From Rhodobacteraceae bacterium M382 (GTDB taxonomy: Bacteria > Pseudomonadota > Alphaproteobacteria > Rhodobacterales > Rhodobacteraceae): DNA of 64,000 bases. The DNA lies in the NCBI GenBank assembly GCA_025141015.1, contig CP081098.1, forward strand, positions 609,501 through 673,500. Reading direction: 5' to 3'. This document shows, in pieces, positions 33,842-44,500 of the stretch; within the stretch, counting starts at the first letter, position 1; the number at the start of each line of letters is the position of its first letter. Below the pieces are notes generated by a model. The model was not told the DNA's origin and ran no database searches. It saw nothing but the letters and a program-made list of their open reading frames with translations. The position numbers and the translations under genes were made by a program.

Positions 33842-35206
33842 TCAGGTCTGGTCCCCTTCTGCCTGAACCCAGCGTAGCAGAATGAGCCCCAGGACGAATA
33901 GCCCCACAATCGGAGAAACCCCCAACCGGGCGCTTCCGGTCGCCAATGTCACAATTCCGATCAGCGCAGGCGCGACAAATGCAGTGGCGCGGCCTGACAA
34001 ACCATACAATCCAAAGCTCTCTGTTGGGAACTTGGGGTCGGTGTGGCGCACCATCAGGGTGCGACTGGCGGCTTGCAATATGCCGCCAAACCCGCCGATC
34101 AGCACGCCGCAACCAAAGAAAATCCGATCCGGCAAATTGGAGCCGGGTTCAAAGGCAATGCCAAAGACCTGTTCACGATCCATTCCCACAATCGTGGCGC
34201 AGACGACAATCAACACCCAGATTGACGTAATCACCACGGGCTTGGGGCCCAGCCGACTGTCCAGAAGACCGCCAACCCAGCTGAAAATCGTGGCCGAAAT
34301 GGCAGCGACGACACCGAAGATTCCGATTTGGGTAATTTCCCAACCCAATACCAACCGCGCGTAAACGCCGCCAAATCCATAAAGCCCGTTCAAGGCATCA
34401 CGGTACAGCATCGACGACACAAGAAAGCCTGCCAGACTGCGCCGGTGGCGCAGGTTTCTGACCGAGGTAATGACCAGAGAAATCGCGGATTTGACCGTGC
34501 CACGTTTCCCCTGTTGCGGTGTTTCACGCACCCACAGAAAATAGGGGATCATGAACACGACATACCAGATTGCCACGATGGGTCCGGCGGATCGGGTCCC
34601 TTCACGCTGAGACGCGTCCAGCCCGAATATCGGATCGAGCCCGATCAGGGTTTTGCCATTGCTCTGCTCAACCAACAAAAGCAACATGATAAACAGCGCG
34701 ATTACCCCGCCCAAATACCCAAAGGCAAAGCCGGATCCTGAGATATTCCCCACGTTGTCATTGTTGCCCAGCGATGGCAGTTGCGAATTGGTAAACACCA
34801 ACGCGAATTCCGCGCCGATAAAGCCGATGCCGAAACTGATGAGCATCCACCACAAATTTGACCCGCCCGGGTCCATAAACCAAAGCCCGGCCGCGCCGAT
34901 AACATAGAGGGCAGAGAAAAATACGATCCACGGCATGCGCCGTCCCGATACGTCAGCCAATGCTCCCAGAAATGGGGCACCAAACCCGATCAACAGCCCT
35001 GTTATGGTCAGGCACAGTGACCAGATGGATTGCGCCTGCGCCTTGGCGGCTTCGCCATCCATGCCCTGGCCCAGAAAATAATCCGCGGCGACGGCCGCAA
35101 AGAACGGGCTGAATACAAAAGTGACCAATACAGTGTGATACGGCTGGCTGGCCCAGTCGAAAAACCACCAGCCCCAAATGCGCTTGCGCGTGGAAACATC
35201 CGCCAT
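33842..35206 (-). CDS. MFS transporter, UMF1 family
   Basis: A 454-residue inner-membrane carrier with about twelve helices. The N-terminus KRIWGWWFFDWASQPYHTVLVTFVFSPFF and the following GAPFLGALADVSGRRMPW are the marks of the UMF1 (Atg22-like) branch. In yeast, Atg22 exports amino acids from the vacuole; bacterial substrates are unknown. It opens a minus-strand run of UMF1, mepA and the phytase-like gene, with one base to mepA. Confidence 0.9.
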   Translation of the reverse strand: MADVSTRKRIWGWWFFDWASQPYHTVLVTFVFSPFFAAVAADYFLGQGMDGEAAKAQAQSIWSLCLTITGLLIGFGAPFLGALADVSGRRMPWIVFFSALYVIGAAGLWFMDPGGSNLWWMLISFGIGFIGAEFALVFTNSQLPSLGNNDNVGNISGSGFAFGYLGGVIALFIMLLLLVEQSNGKTLIGLDPIFGLDASQREGTRSAGPIVAIWYVVFMIPYFLWVRETPQQGKRGTVKSAISLVITSVRNLRHRRSLAGFLVSSMLYRDALNGLYGFGGVYARLVLGWEITQIGIFGVVAAISATIFSWVGGLLDSRLGPKPVVITSIWVLIVVCATIVGMDREQVFGIAFEPGSNLPDRIFFGCGVLIGGFGGILQAASRTLMVRHTDPKFPTESFGLYGLSGRATAFVAPALIGIVTLATGSARLGVSPIVGLFVLGLILLRWVQAEGDQT

Positions 35207-35257
35207 AACCTGCCCGCCTCATGCTTGTTTCCCAAGGTATGGCAGGGCGGTGGGCGA

Positions 35258-35821
35258 TTAGGCAAGCCTCTCCTGCGCCATCCCGTGCTGCATCGGGGGC
35301 CAGGGGCGTGCGGCATCAGCCTGGACCCAGGCGGCGATCCAGCCCGGCATCGGCGGCGAAATCGCATCCGGGTGCCCCATTTCGGCCAGGACTTTGACAG
35401 GTGGTACGATCCCTTTCGAATTGGTGACGGCACTGCGAAACATAACGTGGCTCGCGCATTCGCCGTTCTTCTTCCACATGGATTGTTCCAAATAGATGAA
35501 TTTGTCATCCCAGCACACCGCGCGCGACCGCATTTCAAACCGCTCGAACCCGCGAATTCGGCGTCGGAACCGCACCGTGGATCCGGCCATGGTCATTCCC
35601 CAGCGGCGGCGGCTGATTGCACCTATCAACCCGACCCGCTGGGCGTTCATACTGCGCCCAAGATCATACAGGGTCATGGCCCGCCCGTTGTTCAGCTCCA
35701 GCCAGATATCCAGATCCCAGGGCCAACAGATATGCCGGGACACATGCGTATCGGTCAACTCTAGCGGCGGCATCCGGCGCGCCACCAGAAGATCCTTGAT
35801 CAGGCGGACAATGGGGAACAT
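35258..35821 (-). CDS. Acyl-CoA thioesterase-like hotdog protein
   Basis: About 187 residues from the ATG at 35821 (MFPIVRLIKDLLVARR); the longer frame to 35932 would cover the yggT upstream region. The sequence HICWPWDLDIWLELNNGRAMTLYDLGR followed by GSTVRFRRRIRGFERFEMRSR is the pattern of 4HBT/THEM6-type hotdog thioesterases, with DLDIWLELNNGR at the usual active-site helix entry. It likely hydrolyses acyl-CoA, substrate unknown. No partner gene is obvious. Confidence 0.82.
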   Translation of the reverse strand: MFPIVRLIKDLLVARRMPPLELTDTHVSRHICWPWDLDIWLELNNGRAMTLYDLGRSMNAQRVGLIGAISRRRWGMTMAGSTVRFRRRIRGFERFEMRSRAVCWDDKFIYLEQSMWKKNGECASHVMFRSAVTNSKGIVPPVKVLAEMGHPDAISPPMPGWIAAWVQADAARPWPPMQHGMAQERLA

Positions 35822-35952
35822 CACGGGGTCTCCTTGTTTCGTCTTCCTTGCTGCCGGTTCAGTGCGGGTCAACCCCAACCTTGCGGAAGGGTTGCGCTTT
35901 GTCGAAACGCTGCTTAGGTCTTGGTCGTTCACGTGAAAGAGGAAGAACGCTC

Positions 35953-36240
35953 ATGATGTCGCTGTTTCAAATTCTGATGCTGATTCTGGACGTTGTCTGG
36001 TTTTTCATCATTGCGCATGTAATCATGAGCTGGCTGATCAATTTTCAGGTGCTGAACCTTCGTCAGCAATTCGTAGCCCAGGTCTGGTATGGCCTGAACC
36101 GGATACTTGAGCCGATGTATGCGCCGGTTCGCCGGGTTCTGCCGCAGGTGAACGGGATTGACCTGGCACCTTTGGCGGTTCTGCTTGGCGTTTATGCGCT
36201 GCGGATCATCCTGGTGAACAATATCGCCGCCTTCTATTGA
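35953..36240 (+). CDS. YggT family membrane protein
   Basis: A 95-residue protein from the ATG at 35953 with two hydrophobic segments (FQILMLILDVVWFFIIAHVIMSWL and the C-terminal LAPLAVLLGVYALRIILVN region) flanking the typical LNRILEPMYAPVRRVLP stretch. YggT proteins are often near cell-division or DNA-uptake genes, but the neighbour here is recQ, 89 bases downstream. The second Met of MMSLFQ could also start it. Confidence 0.9.
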   Translation: MMSLFQILMLILDVVWFFIIAHVIMSWLINFQVLNLRQQFVAQVWYGLNRILEPMYAPVRRVLPQVNGIDLAPLAVLLGVYALRIILVNNIAAFY

Positions 36241-36329
36241 TCCATCCACCTCTTGTTCCCTGATTCTTAGTGTGAGAGGGTGCCTGTATAAGAGCAGATA
36301 GAAAAAATCTTACTCAAACGGGCCCTTTG

Positions 36330-38372
36330 ATGATGTTAGACGCCGCCCCGCTTTTGCGTGACGTGTTCGGATTCGATGCCTTCCGCCCCGGGCAGGAGGA
36401 CATCGTTGATGCGGTTGCAGATGGTCAGAACGTTCTGGCCATCATGCCCACCGGGGGTGGGAAATCCCTCTGCTTCCAGCTGCCGGCCTTGCTGCGTGAC
36501 GGGGTAACAATTGTGATTTCGCCGCTGATCGCGCTGATGCGGGATCAGGTACGCGGTCTGCAAGAAGCAGGTGTGGCTGCCGGAGCGCTGACGTCCGGCA
36601 ATACACCCGAAGAAACCGATGCTGTTTGGGAGGCCTTGGAGGCCGGACGACTCAAGCTGCTGTACATGGCACCCGAAAGGTTGGCAGCCGGGTCAGCGAT
36701 GGGAATGCTGCGCCGGATCGGTGTCAGCCTGATTGCCGTGGACGAAGCCCATTGTGTCAGCCAGTGGGGACATGATTTCCGCCCTGATTACCTGCGGATT
36801 GGTGAATTGCGACGGGCATTGGATGTGCCTTTGGCTGCCTTTACCGCCACGGCAGACGCCGAAACCCAAGACGAAATTGTCCAGAAGCTGTTCGATGGCG
36901 CGGCCCCGCGCAAGTTTCTGCGAGGATTTGACCGACCAAATATTCATTTGGCCTTTGGGGCCAAGGATGGACCGCGCAAGCAGATCCTTGATTTTGCCGA
37001 AGCCCGCCGCGGCCAATCCGGAATCGTCTATTGTGGCACCCGCAACAAGACCGAGGCGCTTGCCGCCGCCCTGCGCGACGATGGCCACAGCGCCTGTCAC
37101 TATCACGGCGGAATGGAGGCTGAAGACCGTCGTATCGTCGAAACTCGGTTCGCCCGCGAGGATGGGTTGATCGTGGTGGCCACGGTTGCCTTTGGTATGG
37201 GAATCGACAAACCCGATATCCGTTGGGTTGCCCATGCGGATCTGCCCAAATCCATCGAGGCCTATTACCAGGAGATCGGACGCGCTGGGCGTGATGGTGC
37301 CCCTGCAGAAACACTGACCCTGTTTGGACCCGACGATATTCGCCTGCGTCGATCGCAAATTGACGAAGGGTTGGCCCCGCCCGAACGCCGTGCGGCCGAT
37401 CATGCCCGATTGAACGCGTTGTTGGGGCTTGCCGAGGCGTTGAGCTGTCGCCGGCAGACCCTGTTGGGGTATTTTGGCGAGACCTCTGAGCCGTGCGGCA
37501 AATGTGACCTGTGTGATACTCCGGCCGAGGTCTTTGACGGGACCACACCGGTGCGTATGGCGCTGTCGGCAATTTTACGGACCGAAGAGTGGTTCGGCGC
37601 GGGGCACCTGATTGATATTCTCACAGCCAATGAAACTGACAAGATCCGCGCGCGTCGACATGACCAATTGCGGACCTACGGCGTGGGCAAGGCGTATACT
37701 CGGCCCCAATGGCAGGCGATTTTCCGGCAGATGATGGGGCACGATCTGGTGCGGCCGGACCCGGAACGCCACGGCGCGCTGCGCATGACCGAAGCCGCCC
37801 TGCCGATCCTGCGGGGAGAAGGTTCCATCGAACTGCGCCGCGACACGATCCGCAAGGCCGCCCGCCGCCCGGCCGTCAAAGCGTTGGTTTCGGATGAGGA
37901 CGCGCCGCTTCTGTCGGCACTCAAGGCCAAGCGCCGGGCATTGGCCGAATCCGCTCGGGTGCCCGCCTATGTCATTTTTCCTGATCGCACCCTGATCGAG
38001 ATGGCAGAGCGTCGCCCCGATGGCATGGATGCGATGGCGCGGATCAGTGGTGTGGGGGCGAAAAAGCTGGAACGCTATGGGTCCTTGTTTCTTGAGGTGA
38101 TTGTTGGCGCTGTTCAGGACTTGCATCCGGCCCGGCGCAAGTTGGCAGGGCGGACTGCCGGATCAGTCTATGATCAATTGCTCGAAGCACAGGCTGATCT
38201 GGCGCGTGGTGACGGTGGAATCGACAAACCGCTCAGCTGTTCGGCGGCGCAATTGGCCAAGGTTGCAAAACTGCGCCCAGATGATGAACAAGGCATGGAA
38301 CGCCTGTTGGGAGAGCGTCGGACCGAAAGATTCGGTGCGGCCTTTCTGGACGTGTTGCGAGAGGCGGGCTAA
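36330..38372 (+). CDS. recQ: ATP-dependent DNA helicase RecQ
   Basis: About 680 residues. Two ATGs in a row (36330, 36333) follow an in-frame TTG; I use 36330. Helicase motifs: MPTGGGKSLCFQLPAL (motif I), AVDEAHCVSQWGHDFRPDY (II and the RecQ loop 0), AFTATAD (III), GRAGRDG (VI). A zinc-binding segment, CRRQ...EPCGKCDLC, starts the RQC region, and an HRDC domain sits near residues 530-600 (VPAYVIFPDRTLIEMA, ISGVGAKKLERYG). It unwinds DNA in recombination repair. yaaA follows after 32 bases and may share its mRNA. Confidence 0.97.
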   Translation: MMLDAAPLLRDVFGFDAFRPGQEDIVDAVADGQNVLAIMPTGGGKSLCFQLPALLRDGVTIVISPLIALMRDQVRGLQEAGVAAGALTSGNTPEETDAVWEALEAGRLKLLYMAPERLAAGSAMGMLRRIGVSLIAVDEAHCVSQWGHDFRPDYLRIGELRRALDVPLAAFTATADAETQDEIVQKLFDGAAPRKFLRGFDRPNIHLAFGAKDGPRKQILDFAEARRGQSGIVYCGTRNKTEALAAALRDDGHSACHYHGGMEAEDRRIVETRFAREDGLIVVATVAFGMGIDKPDIRWVAHADLPKSIEAYYQEIGRAGRDGAPAETLTLFGPDDIRLRRSQIDEGLAPPERRAADHARLNALLGLAEALSCRRQTLLGYFGETSEPCGKCDLCDTPAEVFDGTTPVRMALSAILRTEEWFGAGHLIDILTANETDKIRARRHDQLRTYGVGKAYTRPQWQAIFRQMMGHDLVRPDPERHGALRMTEAALPILRGEGSIELRRDTIRKAARRPAVKALVSDEDAPLLSALKAKRRALAESARVPAYVIFPDRTLIEMAERRPDGMDAMARISGVGAKKLERYGSLFLEVIVGAVQDLHPARRKLAGRTAGSVYDQLLEAQADLARGDGGIDKPLSCSAAQLAKVAKLRPDDEQGMERLLGERRTERFGAAFLDVLREAG

Positions 38373-38404
38373 GTCTCTGTCAGACTGTAAATCAGGAGTG
38401 CGCG

Positions 38405-39178
38405 ATGCTGGTAGTGATTTCCCCGGCGAAACGATTGGATTGGGCCGAGCGGACTGTGACCGCCACCGAACCGGACTTTCAGGATGATGCCCAGCGGCTG
38501 GCAAAAACGGCCCGCAATCTCACTCTTGGTGAACTCAAGAAACTGATGGACCTGAGCGACGATCTGGCCCGATTGAACCGGGACCGGTTTCGTGCATTTA
38601 CCGATCAACCCGGTTCTGAGGACCTGCGCCCGGCCGCGCTTGCCTTTGCCGGGGACACCTATATGGGGCTCGAAGCCGGGTCGCTGGAGCCGGATGAGAT
38701 GGAGTGGGCGCAAGAGCATTTGCGGATCCTGTCCGGACTTTATGGCGTTTTGCGCCCGCTGGATGCCATTCAGGCCTATCGCTTGGAGATGGGCAGCCGG
38801 TTAAAAACCCGGCGCGGCAAGAATTTGTATGACTATTGGCGTGATCAGTTGAGCAAAGCGCTGAATGCCCAAGGGGACGCGGTTGGAACTGATGTTCTGG
38901 TCAATTGTGCCAGCCAGGAATATTTCGGGGCTGTTGCGCCCAAATCTTTGAAACTGCGGGTGGTGACGCCGGTCTTCATGGAAGACAAAGCTGGTTCCCC
39001 CAAGATTGTCAGTTTCTTTGCAAAACGGGCACGCGGAGCGATGGCGCGTTACATCGTGCAAAACCGGTTGACCGATCCGGCATCCTTGTTGGATTTCGAC
39101 ACCGGTGGCTACGCCTATCGTCCGGATCTGTCCGCAGAGGACAAACCAGTTTTTGTTCGACCTGCCGACTTGGGGTGA
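38405..39178 (+). CDS. yaaA: Peroxide stress protein YaaA (DUF328)
   Basis: A 257-residue protein beginning MLVVISPAKRLDW, the usual family start. Further typical stretches: AFAGDTYMGLEA, LSGLYGVLRPLD, YRLEMGSRLKTRRGKNLYDYW, NCASQEYFGAV, FFAKRARGAMARYI. In E. coli, YaaA lowers free iron and limits DNA damage during peroxide stress. Placement next to recQ fits a DNA-protection theme but may be coincidence. Its stop abuts the stop of the convergent kinase gene. Confidence 0.95.
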   Translation: MLVVISPAKRLDWAERTVTATEPDFQDDAQRLAKTARNLTLGELKKLMDLSDDLARLNRDRFRAFTDQPGSEDLRPAALAFAGDTYMGLEAGSLEPDEMEWAQEHLRILSGLYGVLRPLDAIQAYRLEMGSRLKTRRGKNLYDYWRDQLSKALNAQGDAVGTDVLVNCASQEYFGAVAPKSLKLRVVTPVFMEDKAGSPKIVSFFAKRARGAMARYIVQNRLTDPASLLDFDTGGYAYRPDLSAEDKPVFVRPADLG

Positions 39179-41377
39179 TCAAGAATCTGGTTCCGGGGTG
39201 TTCGGGTCGAATTCCCTGATCCAGTTGTGAATGACGGCCTTGCGCAATGGTTTTGTCAAATAGTGATCCAGGCCTGCCGCCAGAATGTCGGCCTGATCAC
39301 CGTTCATGGCGTGGGCGGTGACGGCAATGATGGGCACATGTCTGTTATCCCCATTTTCAAGGGCGCGAATTTCACGCGTCGCTTCCTTGCCATCCATTTT
39401 GGGCATTGAAATGTCCATAAAGATGACGTGTGGGTCGAACTCCGAATACAATTGCACAGCTTCAATCCCGTTGTTGGCAAACTTCAAGTCAATGTCGAGA
39501 TCCTTGACCATCTTGCGGAACACGAGCTGATTTGTGCGATTGTCTTCGGCGGCCAACACCCGCATTCGCTGATCTACCGGCTTGGCATGCTCAGTAAAAT
39601 CGCCGGCATTCGAAACCTGTTGGTCGTGATTTGAATGGGGTTGCCCCGTACCAGTGCGCAACTCTTTCAGCTTGGAATAAAGCTCGTCTCGGGGGATGGG
39701 TTTTTGCATGATCCCTTGGATCAGTGCGCGGGCTGGATCGTTTTGGGCAAACGAAGGATTGGAGCTGAGCAACAAAAACGGGACATCTGACCACTCCCCT
39801 TTGCGCAAGGCTTCCACCAATTCCAACCCGTCCATGTCGGGCATGTTGTGATCGCTCAAGACCAGATCAATCCCGTCATGCATCAAGGCAAGAGCGTCAG
39901 CACCGGACGAACAGGATGTGGTTTGCACCCCAAGCTGCGCCATCTGTTTTTCCAGGATTTCCCGATTCACGGTCAGGTCATCCACGATCAGCACATGTCT
40001 CAGCTCTTCTGGCAAGACGGGAGGCCCGGGTTCGGGGCCCTCGGCCATGGGCAACGGAATTCGGAACCCAAAGCAGCTGCCTTTTCCTGCCTCGCTTTCG
40101 ACCCAGACCGCACCACCCATCAGTTCGATCAAGCGCTGGGTGATAGCCAACCCCAGACCAGTTCCCTCAAAATTGCGATTCCGATCGTCTTCGACCTGAT
40201 TGAATTCGCCAAAAATGTCGCCGATCTTGTTCTCTGGAATGCCGATCCCGGTGTCTTCGATCGACACGTGGATGGCACTGTCGCTGTTTTCAGTTCCGGG
40301 AATGCCGGTCACGCGGATCAATACATGACCTTCGTGAGTGAATTTGACGGCGTTGCCGACAATATTGGTAAGAATCTGGCGAATGCGCCCTGGATCCCCA
40401 ACAAAATGTGTCGGGAAGAACAGGTCATAATCCAGCAACATGGCAATGTCTTTGTCCCGTGCCGTAGGTTGCAGCAACATCACGACCTCGTGGATGCAGC
40501 GCTCCAGATCAAAGCTTTCGGGGTGCAAAACCAGCTTGTCGGCCTCGATTTTTGAGTAATCGAGAACGTCGTTGATGATGACCAACAGAGCTTCGCCCGA
40601 GTTTTTGATTGTGCTTGCATACAGGCGCTGTTCTTCGTTCAACTGCGTATCGCTGAGCAGATCGGCCATACCGACGACGCCATTCATGGGTGTGCGAATC
40701 TCGTGGCTCATGTTGGCCAGGAATGCAGACTTGGCCCGATTGGCTGACTCGGCCCGTTCGCGTTCGGCCCGTAGCTGTGCTTCGTATCGGACTGTCGAGG
40801 TAATATTCAGCGCCAAGCTGACCACATCACCGCCGTACCCCCGTTGATCAATCAGTTTGATGTATTGATTGTTCCACATCTGAATAACCACCGGCGGCGG
40901 TGTCGGCTCCAGCCACCGCTCGGTCATCATGGCGCGCCAATCGCCGGGCGACAGCTCCCCTGTATTGACCAGCCCCTCGTCGGTCATCAATTGCAGAATG
41001 CGCATATAGGAAATGCCTGGTGTGACTTCTTCAAGCCCGTCAAAGAAGCCGATATAGGCGGTATTGGCACCGATCAGCATACTGTCCGCATCAAAAAAGG
41101 CGAATCCGTCCTGAATGGTCTGAATGGAATGCCAGAGACGGCGTTCGGCGATCTCGATCTTTTCATTCGCTTGATGAAGGTCGGATTTCACCCGTTCATT
41201 TTCATCGCGTACGTTGGCAACTTCGGCCTGTGTCATCCCAATCTGTTTGGTCAATGCCAAAGCATGGCGCCCAAGTTTACGATTGGCTGCGGACAATTCG
41301 GCCTGCTTCAATTCTAATAGTCGCTCGGCGGCCAGACGCGCCCGCCGTTCGTCGGCCAGTTTATTGGCAAGGCTCAT
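39179..41377 (-). CDS. Soluble hybrid histidine kinase with two receiver domains
   Basis: A 732-residue kinase with no membrane segment. It starts with a charged coiled coil (about residues 1-85), then a PAS domain (RRLWHSIQTIQDGFAFFDADS), a HisKA domain with His225 in MSHEIRTPMNG, an ATPase domain (NAVKFT, DTGIGIP, FEGTGLGLA), and two receivers: Asp in LVLSDHNMPDMDG and Asp in VIFMDISMPKMDG. Both receivers keep the conserved Asp and the Lys (QKPIP, TKPLR). The input signal is cytoplasmic and unknown. It is divergent from the alpha-2-macroglobulin gene with 153 bases between the chosen starts. Confidence 0.93.
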   Translation of the reverse strand: MSLANKLADERRARLAAERLLELKQAELSAANRKLGRHALALTKQIGMTQAEVANVRDENERVKSDLHQANEKIEIAERRLWHSIQTIQDGFAFFDADSMLIGANTAYIGFFDGLEEVTPGISYMRILQLMTDEGLVNTGELSPGDWRAMMTERWLEPTPPPVVIQMWNNQYIKLIDQRGYGGDVVSLALNITSTVRYEAQLRAERERAESANRAKSAFLANMSHEIRTPMNGVVGMADLLSDTQLNEEQRLYASTIKNSGEALLVIINDVLDYSKIEADKLVLHPESFDLERCIHEVVMLLQPTARDKDIAMLLDYDLFFPTHFVGDPGRIRQILTNIVGNAVKFTHEGHVLIRVTGIPGTENSDSAIHVSIEDTGIGIPENKIGDIFGEFNQVEDDRNRNFEGTGLGLAITQRLIELMGGAVWVESEAGKGSCFGFRIPLPMAEGPEPGPPVLPEELRHVLIVDDLTVNREILEKQMAQLGVQTTSCSSGADALALMHDGIDLVLSDHNMPDMDGLELVEALRKGEWSDVPFLLLSSNPSFAQNDPARALIQGIMQKPIPRDELYSKLKELRTGTGQPHSNHDQQVSNAGDFTEHAKPVDQRMRVLAAEDNRTNQLVFRKMVKDLDIDLKFANNGIEAVQLYSEFDPHVIFMDISMPKMDGKEATREIRALENGDNRHVPIIAVTAHAMNGDQADILAAGLDHYLTKPLRKAVIHNWIREFDPNTPEPDS

Positions 41378-41530
41378 CCCTGCTGCTCCGGTGTTGGTAC
41401 GCTTGGATACAAATTACTGCCCCAACATGGGCTGATCCGGTGAACAAGAGCTTAAAAGCCATTGAAATCGGGAATCGTTGCCAATGGGCGGGCGTCGTGT
41501 CAGCCTGTCTCCATCTGCTCGGAGGCTAAA

Positions 41531-44500
41531 ATGCTGCGTTTTTTTTGGATTTTATCGTGTCTATTTATGGTGATGGCGGGCGGGGGAGCGGTCAGAGCCC
41601 AAGAAAATCCGGTCCCTGATTTCCGCTATCTTTCGTCGCCCGATACCGATTACTACGGCTCGGATTTACAGGCGCTGTTCGACACGAATCTAAAATCCTG
41701 CATTCAGGCTTGCGCCGGCAATTCCCAATGTGTTGGATTTACCTTTAACACACGGTCGAATGCGTGCTTCCCCAAATCGGCGGTCAAGGACCAAACCGAA
41801 TATGTCGGGGCTGTTTCGGCTGTCAAACTTGCCACTGTTGGTGCCGTTGTCCAGACGGGAACACAACGTCGAGCGGCGATGCCCATGTTGCGCCCGGACG
41901 ATATTTCATTTGCTCGTACCCAGGCAATAGAGCTGGGAATCCGTCACCAGCAGGGCGGGTTAGACATCGAAGAAATCATCGACGCGGCGCGCATACGTGA
42001 GGCGTCCAATGACAGGATTGCAGCCATTCGCCTGACGGGGCGGGCTATCGCGATTTCTGACCGTGCCGATTTGTGGGTGGATTATGCGCGGCTCCTGTTG
42101 TCGTTGCGAACCGACAATTCATCTCTGCGTCGCGAGTATCACACCCGTGCCGTCGGAGCGGCGATCAACGGGTATCTGCGCGCGCCCGCAGCTGGGGGGC
42201 AGATCTCTGCCTTGATGATGTTGGCCGAAGGGTTGGAACGCTCTGGTCGTGGGCGGGACATGTTGGCGGTGTTACGCGTTGCAGAGCGTATTCAGCCGCG
42301 TGTGGATGTGCGCGAAGCGTTGGATCGGGCGGTGCGCAAATATGGGTTCCGCGTAACCGGCAGCTCGGTCGAAAGCGATTCCCGGACGCCCAGGATCTGT
42401 ATCGAGTTTTCAGAGAAATTGGCGCAGGCTGGCGTTGATTATGACCCCTTCGTTCGTTTGCCACAACCTGATCTGGTCGTGCAGGCAGATGGGCGACAGC
42501 TGTGTGTCGAAGGTGTGAAACATGGCAACCGGTATCGGTTGACGTTGCGCTCGGGACTGCCTGCAGAAAGCAGTGAAACACTCTTTAAAGATGTCGATCT
42601 GACCCAATATGTGCGCGATCGCTCTCCGGCAGTGCGGTTTCCGGGGCGGTCCTATGTATTGGCGAAATCCGCCCAGGCAGCGCTGCCAGTCGAAACCGTG
42701 AACCTGACGGACCTGGATTTGAAACTGCGCCGGGTCAGTGATCGCAACCTGTTGCGGGCCATGCAGGAGGGGTATTTCGGGCGACCGTTGTCCTATTGGC
42801 AGGAAGAAGAATTCACCAACACCATTGCCGAAGACGTTTGGAGCGGTACGGCCAAAGTTCAGACCGAGTTGAACCGGGATCTGACCACGCGTCTCCCTAT
42901 GGCCGAGGCGATTGCCGGGCAACCCGCGGGAATATACGCGCTGACCGCGACAATTCCGGGTGCAGATCCGTATGATCAACCGGGAGCCACCCAATGGTTC
43001 GTGCTGTCCGATCTGGGAATAAGCTCAATGTCGGGCACCGATGGTTTGCATGTCCAGGTGCTGGGGCTTGGCGATGCGGCGGCTCGGCCAGATGTCAAGG
43101 TCTCTCTGATCAGCCGGACCAATGCCGTGCTGGCCACGGCACAGACGGATGCCGCCGGGTCGGTTCGGTTTGATCCCGGTTTGATCCGGGGTACGGGCGG
43201 ATCGGAACCAGCGATGTTGATCGCGCGGCAGGGCGATAGCGACCTGGGTTTCCTGTCGCTGATCGACCCGGCATTTGATCTGTCTGACCGCGGGGTCGAA
43301 GGGCGCAACCCTGCTGGGCCGGTGGATGTCTTCATGACAACGGATCGCGGTGCTTATCGTGCGGGGGAGGTGATTCATGTCACCGCGCTGACCCGGGATG
43401 GGCGCGCTCGCGCTATCGAAGGGTTGCCGCTGATTGCGATTCTCAGCCGCCCGGATGGTGTGGAATACAGCCGTGTTGTGTCCGATGGGGGGCGGATGGG
43501 CGGTCATGTGTTTGATCTTCCTGTCGGCGTCACTGCGCCGCGTGGAACGTGGCGGCTGGATCTCAAAACCGACCCAAAAGCGCCGGCATTGGCCAGCCGG
43601 CAGATCCTCGTCGAAGACTTCCTGCCAGAACGGATCGATTTTGACCAATCGCTGGCGTCGCAGCAGTTGACCGAAGGGGACGCTGTGGATCTGAGAGTCC
43701 AGGCACGGTATTTGTTCGGTGCGCCGGGTGCCGGGCTCAAGGTCGAGGGGCAGGTGTCATTGCGCGCCGCCGAAACGGTCCAGGGATGGCCTGGGTATCG
43801 GTTTGGTCGCCATGATGGGCCATCAACCACCCAGAGCAGTTATTTTGGCAGCTTTGAAACCGATGCTGATGGCGTTGCGATCCTGCCGGTAGAGATCCCG
43901 CAAGGGGCCGCCGAAGGCAAGCCGCTTACGGCCCGCGTGATCACCCGCGTCGCAGATGGATCTGCCCGCCCTGTCGAGCGGATGATAGAGGCCCCGGTGC
44001 GCTCCTCGGCCCCAGTGATCGGGATCAAGCCTTTGTTTGACGATGTTTTTTCCGAAGGCACCGAGGCCGGATTTGAAGTGATCGCTCTGTCTCCCACGCT
44101 GGAGCCGATGCCGATACAGGTGGTATGGACGTTGAATCGCATCGAGACCCGGTATCAGTGGTACCAGCTGCACGGCAATTGGAATTGGGAACCGATCACC
44201 CGTCGTACACGGATCGCCACGGGACAGGGCGTTCTGGACGCTGGGCCTTTGCGCGTGTCGCATCCGGTAGAGTGGGGCCAATACGAACTGGTGGTGGAAC
44301 GTACCGATGGTCCGCATGTGGTGGGATCTGTCGATTTCTACGCGGGCTGGTATGCACCAGGCGACAGTTCAGCAACTCCAGATCAGTTGGAACTGTCATT
44401 GAACAGCGACATCTATGTGCCCGGCGATACCGCGCGTTTGCGGATCGTGTCGCGGTCGGCAGGGACGGCGTTGATCTCGGTCATGTCGGACCGATTGATC

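Noticed and set aside
41531-41610. Lipoprotein signal in the alpha-2-macroglobulin
   Set aside because: The only early cysteine is residue 9 in WILSC, too close to the start to follow a hydrophobic core; an ordinary cut site (AVRAQ) is clear.
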